The notes below the pieces were generated by a model that was given only the letters and a program-made list of their open reading frames with translations, searched no databases and was not told the origin of the DNA. From Rhodococcus wratislaviensis (GTDB lineage: Bacteria > Actinomycetota > Actinomycetes > Mycobacteriales > Mycobacteriaceae), in contig NZ_UAUI01000001.1 in NCBI RefSeq assembly GCF_900455735.1, positions 930,001 through 994,000 of the forward strand: a DNA stretch of 64,000 nt, in the 5' to 3' direction. The translations under genes and the position numbers were made by a program. Below are positions 8,986-17,033 of this stretch, in pieces (the first letter of the stretch is position 1; each line of letters opens with the position of its first letter).

Positions 8986-9975
8986 CTAGGAGCCGAGCGC
9001 CGCCAGCTGGTGCGAAGTGCGGCCCAGGATGGCGGCGGCGGAGCCGACCATGTCATCGATGATCGACGCGACGGTGTCGACACGATCGATCTGCCCGACG
9101 ACCTCACCGACGATCAGATTCGCGACGTCGTAGTCCTCGGCCTTCACCGCTGCCCGGAATTGCTCCTGCTTCTCCTGAAGCACGCCCCGGAGGCCGGACT
9201 CGTCGCCGTGCCATCGGCGAATGAAGTCGTTGTGCAGGACTCGGCCCGTGTACCGACTCGGCCAGGGCTTCTCACGCACGATGTCGAAGGCTCTTTGCCT
9301 GATCGTGTCGTCCCCACTCGCCCGTAGCGCACGGTGCTGGGCGGCACGGGGAATCGCCGCCTCCTCGGCCGCCCAGAACCTGGTCCCGACGAGGGCACCG
9401 TCCGCTCCGAGCGCGAGGGCGGCCGCCAGGCCTCGGCCGTCACCGATTCCACCGGCCGCCAGCAGCATCACATCCGGTGCCTCCCGCTGGAGAAGGTCGG
9501 CGATCTCCGGTACCAGGGTGAACGTCGATCGGGTTCCTGTTCCGTGGCCGCCTGCTTCTCCTCCTTGCGCAGCGATGACGCTCGCACCTACCGCCACCGC
9601 GCGGCGCGCTTGCTCGAGATCGTGCACCTGGCAGATCAGCGGGATTCCCGCCGCACGAATCGCAGGCGCATGCGGTGCCGGGTCGCTGAACGAGAGGAAG
9701 AGGGCCGCCGGCCGGTAGCCGATCGCCTTCTCGAGGAGTTGCAGTTGCTGCGCCATGGACCAGGTGATGAAGCCACAGCCGACCGCGTCGGTCGTCACGC
9801 GGTCGAACTGATCGCGCAGCCAGGACTCGTCGCCGTACCCGCCGCCGATCAATCCCAGCCCACCTGCCTCGGCCACCGCAGAAGCCAATCGCCCATCGGA
9901 GACGTAATCCATCGGGGCAAGGACGATGGGATGCTCGATTCCGAATTTCTCGGTGAAACGGTTCTGCAAGCTCAC
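8986..9975 (-). CDS. Nitronate monooxygenase-like FMN oxidoreductase (second copy)
   Basis: 329 residues from GTG 9975, chosen because GGAGGAG lies 6 nt upstream; the in-frame ATG at 10035 has no such site. NMO family: HPIVLAPMDYVSDG near the N-terminus, GGEAGGHGTG with the catalytic His about two fifths along, LLAAGGIGDG and ALVGTRFWA for FMN phosphate binding. It is quite divergent from the copy at 4874-5947 and so not a recent duplicate. First gene of an operon with an MHS transporter and a PNPOx-like protein, suggesting uptake plus flavin-dependent attack on one compound. Confidence 0.83.
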   Translation of the reverse strand: MSLQNRFTEKFGIEHPIVLAPMDYVSDGRLASAVAEAGGLGLIGGGYGDESWLRDQFDRVTTDAVGCGFITWSMAQQLQLLEKAIGYRPAALFLSFSDPAPHAPAIRAAGIPLICQVHDLEQARRAVAVGASVIAAQGGEAGGHGTGTRSTFTLVPEIADLLQREAPDVMLLAAGGIGDGRGLAAALALGADGALVGTRFWAAEEAAIPRAAQHRALRASGDDTIRQRAFDIVREKPWPSRYTGRVLHNDFIRRWHGDESGLRGVLQEKQEQFRAAVKAEDYDVANLIVGEVVGQIDRVDTVASIIDDMVGSAAAILGRTSHQLAALGS

Positions 9976-10031
9976 GCTGGACTCCTCCACGAATTCTCCG
10001 ACGTGTCGCAGTGGTTCCCACGTGCCGCACG

Positions 10032-10226
10032 TCACACCGGATGGCTATGCGACAACGCTAGAACCGGGCGGAACAGTGGTCCAACAGTTTGTACCGATAC
10101 CTGCGTTCTCCGGAACAGAACGCTCGCGCGCGCCCCGCAGGACACGTGAAATTGACTGTTCTGCAAAGAATCTGCGCGATCTTGTTCGTTAGCCGTGCGA
10201 CGGCGAACACGACCATCGATTCTCAT
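10032..10226 (-). CDS. Doubtful small ORF (64 aa), unknown
   Basis: ATG 10226 is preceded on the minus strand by AAAGGAGGGGG about 7 nt away, and the frame is open to 10032. The predicted peptide is basic at its N-terminus (MRIDGRVRRRTANEQ) and ends LALSHSHPV. No family is recognised. The start lies within a palindrome that is more likely an operator, so this may be spurious. Confidence 0.2.
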   Translation of the reverse strand: MRIDGRVRRRTANEQDRADSLQNSQFHVSCGARASVLFRRTQVSVQTVGPLFRPVLALSHSHPV

Positions 10227-10232
10227 GGTCGT
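10209..10232. promoter_or_regulatory. Candidate operator, 8-bp inverted repeat
   Basis: ACGACCAT-N8-ATGGTCGT, a perfect palindrome with an 8-bp spacer, in the leader region of the NMO-like/MFS/PNPOx operon and just beyond the LysR stop. The geometry fits a dimeric regulator; which one is not known. Confidence 0.4.
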
Positions 10233-10333
10233 TCCCCCTCCTTTCCCCGATCCTGCCGTCGCCCATATCGTGTCGGCGAGAAACGCGGACTCGTCGTGAA
10301 TCCTCTTCCCGAGCCGCTCACCGACGGGGTGTG

Positions 10334-11242
10334 TCACTGCTCGATCCGGTCGCCCAGTCCGGCGGCGAGATGGTCGACGAGTGCGCGGATACGACGGGGC
10401 ACGTGCGACGTGGCGGAGTACAGCGCATTGATGTCGGCGGCGGGGGTGGGGAAGTCCGACAACACCTGGACGAGCGCCCCTTCACGAAGAAGCGGAGCGA
10501 CGTGCCACATCGAGCGCATGATCACACCGTGCCCTTCCACGCACCAGCGGGTTGTGACGTCCCCGTCGTTGCACAACAGGTTCCCGGCCACCCGGATGGC
10601 GATCTCGTCGTTGGCCTCCCCGAACCGCCACAATGCGTAGTCGCCTTCGTTCTCTCGCAGCACGATGCAGTTGTGGTGTTCGAGGTCCTTGGGCTGTGTG
10701 GGAGTTCCGTGCCGTTCGAGATACTCCGGGGAGGCACACACCACTCGGCGGTTCCGGCTCAGGCGTTTGGCGGTCAACCTCGAATCCTGCAACGAGCCGA
10801 CTCGGATGCCGATGTCGAAGGTGGTCCCGGCGATGTTGAGCGGGAGCGGCGAGAGATCGAGTTCGATCTGCACCCGCGGATGTTCGTCGAGAAACTGACC
10901 GACCAGCGGGGCTATGTGCGCCCGGCCCAACCCCAAGGTGGCATGCACCCGCACCCGGCCGACGAGTTCGGCATGCTGCTCGGAGATCGATTCCTCGAGC
11001 TCCGTCAACTCCGCCGCGATGCCCGCGGCCCCCGCCGCATAACGCTCCCCCTCAGGGGTGAGGGTGAGGCGGCGCGTCGTGCGCTGGATCAACCGCACGT
11101 TCAGCCGTTTCTCGATCCGACTCAGTCGTTTGCTCACCGACGAGACCGACACGCCGAACTCGCGGGCCGCTTCGGTCAAGCTCGACGACCGCGCAACCAC
11201 GTCGAAGAACAGGACGTCTTCCGCTGATGCATCACTGGACAT
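10334..11242 (-). CDS. LysR family regulator of the tartrate/malate module (TtdR/DmlR-like)
   Basis: 302 residues. HTH about 5-65 (LFFDVVARSSSLTEAAREF, SVSSVSKRLSRIEKRLNV, wing TTRRLTLTPEGE). The effector domain belongs to the group with the EYLERHGTPTQPKDLEHH stretch, common in DmlR/TtdR-like and LrhA-unrelated regulators. Divergent from a tartrate dehydrogenase gene with 181 bp between, the standard LysR arrangement, so it probably activates the tartrate operon in response to tartrate or malate. Confidence 0.85.
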   Translation of the reverse strand: MSSDASAEDVLFFDVVARSSSLTEAAREFGVSVSSVSKRLSRIEKRLNVRLIQRTTRRLTLTPEGERYAAGAAGIAAELTELEESISEQHAELVGRVRVHATLGLGRAHIAPLVGQFLDEHPRVQIELDLSPLPLNIAGTTFDIGIRVGSLQDSRLTAKRLSRNRRVVCASPEYLERHGTPTQPKDLEHHNCIVLRENEGDYALWRFGEANDEIAIRVAGNLLCNDGDVTTRWCVEGHGVIMRSMWHVAPLLREGALVQVLSDFPTPAADINALYSATSHVPRRIRALVDHLAAGLGDRIEQ

Positions 11243-11252
11243 GGTCCCATTC

Positions 11253-11267
11253 TTTCCTATTTGGAAA
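11253..11267. promoter_or_regulatory. LysR-type palindrome before the tartrate operon
   Basis: TTTCC-N5-GGAAA (11253-11257 and 11263-11267), 10 nt upstream of the LysR start and within the divergent promoter region. It fits the T-N11-A style of LysR recognition sites. A TATAGG element (11311-11316) could be a -10 for the rightward genes. Confidence 0.4.
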
Positions 11268-11423
11268 AACTGTCTTGCTCATTTGCGGCTTTCCAGGCCG
11301 ATTGTTGCCTTATAGGCTGTGATCAGTCCCACAGTAGATGGCATCGCGTAGTCCGGTCACTCCGTCTTCCGCGAATTACGCCGCAAGCCAGACATTCTCA
11401 CCCCAGCAAGGAGCACACGCATC

Positions 11424-12527
11424 ATGGGCGCAACGCATCGGATAGCAGTCATTCCCGGAGACGGAATCGGCACGGAGGTCGTCCCCGAGGGGCTGCGGAT
11501 CCTCGAGGCCGCGGCGTCGGCATTCGACTTCCAACTCGACTACGAGCAGTTCGACTACGCCAGCGCCGACTACTACACCAAGACGGGCACGATGTTGCCC
11601 GACGGCTGGTTCGACCAGCTCAATCGTTTCGATTCGATCTTCTTCGGCGCGGTCGGCTGGCCGGACGTGGTCCCCGACCACATCAGCCTGTGGGGAAGCC
11701 TGCTGCAGTTCCGCCGCCACTTCGACCAGTACGTGAGCCTGCGCCCGGTCAAACTTCTCCCCGGCATCACCAGCCCGCTCGCCGGCCGCGAACCCGGTGA
11801 CGTCGACTTCTACGTCGTGCGGGAGAACACCGAGGGCGAATACTCGAGCATCGGCGGCAAGATCTTCGAGGGCACCGACCGCGAAACCGTCATCCAGGAA
11901 ACGGTGATGACGCGAACCGGTGTCGACCGAATCCTGAAGTACGCCTTCGATCTCGCCCAGTCCCGGCCGAAGAAGCATCTGACCTCGGCGACGAAGAGCA
12001 ACGGCATCTCGATCTCGATGCCGTACTGGGATCAGCGCGTCGAAGCGATGGCCCAGAACTTCGCCGATGTCGCGGTGGACAAGTACCACATCGACATCCT
12101 CACCGCGAACTTCGTTCTGCACCCGGACTGGTTCGACGTCGTCGTCGCCAGCAACCTGTTCGGTGACATCCTGTCCGATCTCGGCCCGGCCTGCACCGGC
12201 ACCATCGGCGTGGCCCCGAGCGGAAACATCAACCCGGAGCGCAAGTTCCCGAGTCTGTTCGAGCCGGTCCACGGGTCGGCCCCCGACATCGCGGGCAAGG
12301 GCATCGCCAACCCGATCGGGCAGATCTGGAGCGCGAGCATGATGCTCGAACACCTCGGCGAGACCGAGGCCGCCGCCGCCGTCATGACCGCAGTCGAGGA
12401 CGTCCTCGCAGTCGGCGGCGACACGCTCACCCCTGACATGGGCGGCACGGCCACCACCAAGACTCTCGGCGAGGCAGTGCGCCGCCAGTTCGAAACCAAC
12501 ACCAGCATGGCGTTGGTGCGATCCTAG
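11424..12527 (+). CDS. ttuC: Tartrate dehydrogenase / D-malate dehydrogenase (decarboxylating)
   Basis: 367 residues, isocitrate/isopropylmalate dehydrogenase fold. NAD- and divalent-metal-dependent oxidative decarboxylation: meso-tartrate to D-glycerate, D-malate to pyruvate, and L-tartrate oxidation. Motifs: IPGDGIGTEVVPEG (9-22), VVRENTEGEYSS (about 131-142), the metal-binding region VVASNLFGDILSDLGP (about 236-251) and EPVHGSAPDIAGKGIANP. The downstream transporter, glycerate kinase and pyruvate kinase make tartrate the likeliest substrate. It ends in TAG, and the same frame stays open for 44 further codons (see findings). Confidence 0.92.
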   Translation: MGATHRIAVIPGDGIGTEVVPEGLRILEAAASAFDFQLDYEQFDYASADYYTKTGTMLPDGWFDQLNRFDSIFFGAVGWPDVVPDHISLWGSLLQFRRHFDQYVSLRPVKLLPGITSPLAGREPGDVDFYVVRENTEGEYSSIGGKIFEGTDRETVIQETVMTRTGVDRILKYAFDLAQSRPKKHLTSATKSNGISISMPYWDQRVEAMAQNFADVAVDKYHIDILTANFVLHPDWFDVVVASNLFGDILSDLGPACTGTIGVAPSGNINPERKFPSLFEPVHGSAPDIAGKGIANPIGQIWSASMMLEHLGETEAAAAVMTAVEDVLAVGGDTLTPDMGGTATTKTLGEAVRRQFETNTSMALVRS

Positions 12528-12544
12528 AGAAATCAGCACCTCCT

Positions 12545-12588
12545 GCCGGGTGTCGACCCGGCCGATCGGTCACCGGTCGGCACCCGGC
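12545..12588 (+). terminator. Intercistronic hairpin between ttuC and the transporter
   Basis: Arms 12545-12558 and 12575-12588 pair over 14 bp with one G-T wobble and enclose a 16-nt loop. No U tract follows. It lies 18 nt after the ttuC stop and 157 nt before the transporter start, so it could lower readthrough or protect the ttuC mRNA end. Its effect is inference. Confidence 0.5.
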
Positions 12589-12744
12589 CCACCGAATTCT
12601 TCGTCGTGGAGGACCTCACCTCCTCCCGGCTCGTCGCCGATATCCGGCGGTTCGCGCATTGATGCGCAGCTTCATCGAGCGTGACGCCTCCGCTCCTTCC
12701 ACTTGCGGCTAGCGAGGCCGCCACACCCCCCGAACGGGAATCCC

Positions 12745-14058
12745 ATGAGCATCGAGACTCGACCACGCCTTGCTTCATCCTTCCGCCGTCCCCGTCTCGA
12801 CGGCGTGCCACTGATCATTCCCATCGCCCTGACCGCCATCGTGATGGTCGCAGGCCTGTTCAACTCCATTCCCAAGAACATGATCGGCGGCCTCGCGGTC
12901 ATCGTCGGATTGGGAATGCTGCTCGGACCGTTGGGAAATCGGCTCCCGATCATCTCCAAGATCGGCGGCGGCGCCCTCGTCTGCCTGATGACCCCGTCCA
13001 TCCTGGTCTACTTCGGGGTCTTCAACGACAACACCCTCGACGCCGTGCACTCGCTGATGAAGGAAGCGAACTTCCTCTACTTCGTCATCTGCACCCTGGT
13101 GGTCGGCAGCATCCTGGGCATGAGCCGCAAGGTCATGATCGGCGGCCTGGTCAAGATCTTCCCGCCGCTGTTCATCGGCACCGTCGTCGCCGTCTCCGTC
13201 GGCATCGGCGTTGCCATGCTCTTCGGCTACGACTTCCACCGCGCATTGTTCTTCATCGTCGTCCCCATCCTCGGCGGCGGAATCGGCGAGGGAGTCATCC
13301 CGCTCTCGGCGGCATACGCCTCGGCGATGGGCGGCGAATCGTCCACCTACATCTCGCAGCTCATCCCCGCCGCGATCATTGGCAACATCGTCGCCATTAT
13401 CAGCGCCGGCGTCCTGCGCCGGATCGGCGACCGCAAACCCCACCTCGACGGCGGCGGGCAGCTGGTCAAGACCGGCGACACCGACGACCTGCTCGCCCCG
13501 TCCGACGACTCCGCCGATCGGGAGACGAGCACCTCACCCAACTACGCCATGGGTGTGCTGACGATCTGCAGCCTGTTCGTCCTGGGCACCATGCTCGAAC
13601 ATTTCGTCCACCTGCCGGCACCGGTGCTCGTCATCCTCATCTCGGTGATCTGCAAGCTGTTCAACGTCTTCCCGCAGAGCGTCGAGGACAGCGCCCGCGG
13701 CGTCTACAAGATCATCTCCGGATACTTCATCTATCCCGTCATGATCGGTCTCGGCATGCTCTACGTGCCGCTGGCCAATGTCATCGATGTCGTCTCCATC
13801 GGATACGTGATCACCTGCACCGCCGTGGTGCTCTCGATGGTGCTGGTCGGGTTCTATGTCGGCAAGGCGATCGGCATGTACCCGGTCGACGCGTCTTTGG
13901 TGACCGTCTGCCACAGCGGCCTCGGCGGCACCGGCGACGTCGCGATCCTGTCGGCGTCCAACCGCATGAACCTCATGCCCTTCGCGCAGATTTCCACCCG
14001 ACTCGGCGGTGTCACCACCGTCATCTCCGCCGCCTCTCTCATCCGGATCCTCGGCTGA
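12745..14058 (+). CDS. 2-hydroxycarboxylate transporter (CitS/CimH/MleP family)
   Basis: 437 residues from ATG 12745 (MSIETRPRLASS); an earlier in-frame ATG at 12703 lacks a better site. Around 11 hydrophobic segments. The two family-defining loops are visible: GGGIGEGVIPLS (about 177-188) and SGLGGTGDVAIL in the C-terminal half, the re-entrant GGxG loops of the 2HCT family. These symporters import citrate, malate and related hydroxy acids with Na+ or H+. Placed between a tartrate dehydrogenase and a glycerate kinase, it is probably a tartrate/malate importer. Confidence 0.9.
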   Translation: MSIETRPRLASSFRRPRLDGVPLIIPIALTAIVMVAGLFNSIPKNMIGGLAVIVGLGMLLGPLGNRLPIISKIGGGALVCLMTPSILVYFGVFNDNTLDAVHSLMKEANFLYFVICTLVVGSILGMSRKVMIGGLVKIFPPLFIGTVVAVSVGIGVAMLFGYDFHRALFFIVVPILGGGIGEGVIPLSAAYASAMGGESSTYISQLIPAAIIGNIVAIISAGVLRRIGDRKPHLDGGGQLVKTGDTDDLLAPSDDSADRETSTSPNYAMGVLTICSLFVLGTMLEHFVHLPAPVLVILISVICKLFNVFPQSVEDSARGVYKIISGYFIYPVMIGLGMLYVPLANVIDVVSIGYVITCTAVVLSMVLVGFYVGKAIGMYPVDASLVTVCHSGLGGTGDVAILSASNRMNLMPFAQISTRLGGVTTVISAASLIRILG

Positions 14059-14102
14059 CTCCCGAGGTCCTCGGTCCACTACCAGCAGGAAAGAAGACAG
14101 CC

Positions 14103-15236
14103 GTGAGGGTTCTGGTTGCTCCCGACAAGTTCAAGGGAAGCCTGTCCGCGTCGCAGGTCGCCGACCGTCTCGCCGAGGGACTGGCGGAGGCGGGCGTCGA
14201 CAGCGACCGACTTCCGCTCGCCGACGGCGGCGACGGCAGCATCGACGCCGCCTTGGCCGCCGGCTTCACGCCACACCCGGTGACCGTGGCCGGGGCAACA
14301 GGAACCCCGCACTACGGCCGGATCGCCGTCCACGACGGCACAGTCGTGGTCGAGGTCGCCGACACCTGCGGCCTGGCCACTCTCCCGGGCGGCCGCCGCG
14401 CTCCGCTCGACGCCTCCAGCCTCGGGATGGGGCAAGCCATCGGTCAGGCACTGCGCCACCACCCCACCCGGCTGGTGCTGGCCCTGGGCGGGTCCGCCAG
14501 CACCGACGGTGGGATGGGCATGCTCGCCGCGCTGGGATTCACCTTCGCCGACGCCGACGGCCGTCAGCTGCGGGCCTGCGGGCGGACCCTGCACCAGGTC
14601 CACACGGTCGACGCCTACCAAACGGTGAACCTGTCCGGCATCGAGATCGTGATCGCCGGAGACGTCACCAACCCGCTGACCGGACCGCACGGTGCCGCCG
14701 CCGTCTACGGTCTGCAGAAGGGCGCCACCGAAGCCGACCTGCAGTTCCTCGACGCCGGCCTGCGCACCCTCGTGGAGGCGTTCACCCGCAGCGGCTACCC
14801 GCACGCACGGTGTCTGGCGGATGCGGCCGGGGCCGGTGCCGCCGGTGGCCTCGGCTTCGCTGCCCTGCTGCTCGGGGCCCGGATGGTCTCCGGCGCCGAG
14901 TTCTTCCTCGAACTGCTCGACTTCGACGGACACCTCCCCAGCGCCGACCTGGTGATCACCGGCGAGGGCAGCATCGACGAGCAGACCGAACACGGCAAAC
15001 TTCTCACCGTCCTGGCCCGCCGCGCCCACCCGGTCCCGGTGATCGCCGTCGCCGGCCGCAACACGCTCTCCCGGAACCGTTGGGCACCGGCTGGTTTCGA
15101 GTACATCCATGCCCTCGGCGACTACACCGACCGCAACACCGCCGCCGACCCGGAGCTGACCGGCAAAATCCTCACCCGCATCGGCAGGCGAATCGGCCGC
15201 TCCACCACTGCCGTCGCCGCACCTACCGCCGTATGA
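14103..15236 (+). CDS. glxK: Glycerate kinase (GarK/GlxK family)
   Basis: 377 residues from GTG 14103, 44 nt after the transporter stop, with AGGAAAG upstream. ATP-dependent phosphorylation of D-glycerate; GarK/GlxK enzymes make 2-phosphoglycerate. Motifs: VLVAPDKFKGSLSA (3-16), LPLADGGDGS (40-49), LGGSASTDGGMGML (about 131-144), the GDVTNPLTG region and VITGEGSIDEQT (about 282-293). It takes the glycerate formed from tartrate by TtuC; enolase (elsewhere) and the adjacent pyruvate kinase complete the route to pyruvate. Confidence 0.93.
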   Translation: MRVLVAPDKFKGSLSASQVADRLAEGLAEAGVDSDRLPLADGGDGSIDAALAAGFTPHPVTVAGATGTPHYGRIAVHDGTVVVEVADTCGLATLPGGRRAPLDASSLGMGQAIGQALRHHPTRLVLALGGSASTDGGMGMLAALGFTFADADGRQLRACGRTLHQVHTVDAYQTVNLSGIEIVIAGDVTNPLTGPHGAAAVYGLQKGATEADLQFLDAGLRTLVEAFTRSGYPHARCLADAAGAGAAGGLGFAALLLGARMVSGAEFFLELLDFDGHLPSADLVITGEGSIDEQTEHGKLLTVLARRAHPVPVIAVAGRNTLSRNRWAPAGFEYIHALGDYTDRNTAADPELTGKILTRIGRRIGRSTTAVAAPTAV

Positions 15237-15248
15237 GCGACGCCGTGA

Positions 15249-15420
15249 ACGACCCGCGATACCAGCTGCCCTCATCCCGTCCGCTGCCCCGTCCTCACGC
15301 ACTGCCGCAAGCACGCCCTCGCGGCCGGCGAACCCTACGGAGTCTGGGGTGGGATGACCGCCAAGGAACGCGCCCTGCACCCGGCCACCTCGGCAAGGTC
15401 GCCGTTCCACCGGTCGGGTC
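15249..15420 (+). pseudogene. WhiB-like gene remnant
   Basis: Frame 3 from 15249, directly after an in-frame TGA (15246), has no start codon before the conserved part. It encodes CPVLTHC (15285-15305), then ALAAGEPYGVWGGMTAKER. C-P-V-x3-C followed by the GVWGG turn and a basic end is the hallmark of the C-terminal half of WhiB Fe-S regulators. The N-terminal half and the first Cys are missing, and the CxxC spacing is lost (an upstream Cys at 15267-15269 is too far away). It is therefore a broken copy. The frame runs on into pyruvate kinase without a stop. Confidence 0.6.
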
Positions 15421-15488
15421 GACCCGCTGACGCCATCGAAGTGGCCCACCGCCGCTCGTACCCCCACTGTGCACAACGAAGGATCCTT

Positions 15489-16973
15489 GTGACTCTCACC
15501 GACATCCACTCGTCACTCGCTGCCGAGGTCGACTCGGCTTCACTGCTGTCTCCGCGCAGGGCGAAGATCGTCTGCACGCTCGGCCCTGCCACCGCCACCG
15601 ACGAACGCACCCACGCCCTCGTCGAAACCGGGATGGACATCGCCCGCCTGAATTTCAGCCACGGCGACCACACCGACCACGAGGCCAACTACCGGCGCGT
15701 CCGCGCCGCGGCCGGCAGCACCGGCCGGGCCGTGGGAATCCTCGCGGACCTGCAGGGACCGAAGATCCGCCTCGGCCGCTTCGCCGACGGCGCGGCGGTG
15801 TGGGCGGCCGGGGAACAGGTCCGGATCACCGTCGAGGAGTGCGAGGGCACCCACGACCGGGTCTCGACCACCTACCGCCAGCTCGCCGAGGACGCGCGGC
15901 CCGGTGACCGCCTCCTGGTCGACGACGGCAAGATCGCGCTGACCGTCATCGACGTCGACGACAACGACGTGGTGTGCCGGGTGACCGAGGGCGGCCCGAT
16001 CAGCAACAACAAGGGCGTGTGCCTGCCCGGAATGAACGTCTCCGTTCCCGCCCTGTCCGACAAGGACATCGACGACCTCGAATTCGCCCTGCGCCTCGGG
16101 GTGGACCTGATCGCCCTGTCGTTCGTGCGCGCCCCCACCGACATCGACCGCGTCCACGAGGTGATGGACCGGATCGGCCGGCGGGTGCCGGTGATCGCGA
16201 AGATCGAAAAACCCGAGGCCGTCGACGACATCGAGGCGATCGTGCGCGCCTTCGACGCGGTCATGGTCGCGCGCGGCGACCTCGGGGTCGAGGTCCCCCT
16301 CGAGCGGGTGCCGTTGATGCAGAAGCGGATCGTGCAGATCGCCCGGGAGAACGCCCGACCGGTGATCGTGGCGACGCAGATGCTCGAGTCGATGATCGAC
16401 AATTCCCGGCCCACCCGGGCGGAGGCGTCGGACGTGGCCAACGCGGTCCTCGACGGCGCGGACGCGGTGATGCTCTCCGGGGAAACCTCCGTCGGCGCCC
16501 ACCCGATCGAGACGGTCGCGACGATGGCGCGGATCCTCTCCGCCGTCGAACACGAATCCACCACCGTTCCCGCCCTGACACACATCCCGCGAACCCACGG
16601 CGGCGTGATCTCGTTCGCCGCCCGCGACATCGGCGAGCGGCTGAACGCCACCGCGCTCGTGGCGTTCACCCAGTCCGGGGACACCGTGCGACGTCTCGCC
16701 CGGCTCCACACCCCGCTACCGCTGCTGGCGTTCACCCCGGTACCCCAGGTGCGCCACGAACTCGCCCTCACCTGGGGCACCGAAACCTTCCTCGTCGACC
16801 CGGTCGAATCGACCGACGAAATGATCCGCCAGGTCGACACCGCCCTCCTCCGACTGGGCCGCTACCGGCGCGGCGACCTCGTCGTCATCGTCGCCGGCTC
16901 ACCCCCGCACACCGTCGGATCCACCAACCTCATCCACGTCCACCGGATCGGCGAAGACGACCTCATGAACTGA
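15489..16973 (+). CDS. pyk: Pyruvate kinase, catabolic paralogue
   Basis: 494 residues from GTG 15489, with AAGGA at 15478-15482. Converts PEP and ADP to pyruvate and ATP. Motifs: RRAKIVCTLGPAT (18-30), the ARLNFSHGDH active-site strand, KIEKPEAVDDI with the catalytic Lys, MVARGDLGVEVPLE and the signature ATQMLESMIDNSRPTRAE; C-terminal domain about 355-480. Its place behind a glycerate kinase suggests a dedicated copy for tartrate or glycerate use beside a housekeeping enzyme elsewhere. The frame is open upstream into the WhiB remnant, and ATG 15354 would add 45 residues unrelated to pyruvate kinases, so I reject that start. Confidence 0.93.
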   Translation: MTLTDIHSSLAAEVDSASLLSPRRAKIVCTLGPATATDERTHALVETGMDIARLNFSHGDHTDHEANYRRVRAAAGSTGRAVGILADLQGPKIRLGRFADGAAVWAAGEQVRITVEECEGTHDRVSTTYRQLAEDARPGDRLLVDDGKIALTVIDVDDNDVVCRVTEGGPISNNKGVCLPGMNVSVPALSDKDIDDLEFALRLGVDLIALSFVRAPTDIDRVHEVMDRIGRRVPVIAKIEKPEAVDDIEAIVRAFDAVMVARGDLGVEVPLERVPLMQKRIVQIARENARPVIVATQMLESMIDNSRPTRAEASDVANAVLDGADAVMLSGETSVGAHPIETVATMARILSAVEHESTTVPALTHIPRTHGGVISFAARDIGERLNATALVAFTQSGDTVRRLARLHTPLPLLAFTPVPQVRHELALTWGTETFLVDPVESTDEMIRQVDTALLRLGRYRRGDLVVIVAGSPPHTVGSTNLIHVHRIGEDDLMN

Positions 16974-17033
16974 CACGACCGTGCTATCCGTCACATTCCG
17001 TTCCCAGGCCCGCACACCCGACGCGGTGACGCC

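Larger units (their letters stand above)
9976..10333. other. Intergenic stretch, 358 bp, probable promoter region of the 8986-9975 operon
   Basis: It follows the LysR stop (10334) on the minus strand and leads into the NMO-like operon. It contains the 8-bp-arm inverted repeat at 10209-10232, a second smaller repeat GCGTTC-N9-GAACGC (10103-10123), and a doubtful 64-codon minus-strand ORF. No RNA gene was recognised. Confidence 0.6.

Noticed and set aside
12681-14102. Long plus-strand open frame running into glycerate kinase and covering the transporter gene
   Set aside because: In this frame the upstream part is Arg/Pro/His-rich shadow translation of the 2HCT transporter. Only the part from GTG 14103 has kinase motifs.
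15354-15488. Extended pyruvate kinase start at ATG 15354
   Set aside because: The added 45 residues match the C-terminal region of WhiB proteins, not pyruvate kinase, and GTG 15489 has a better ribosome-binding site.
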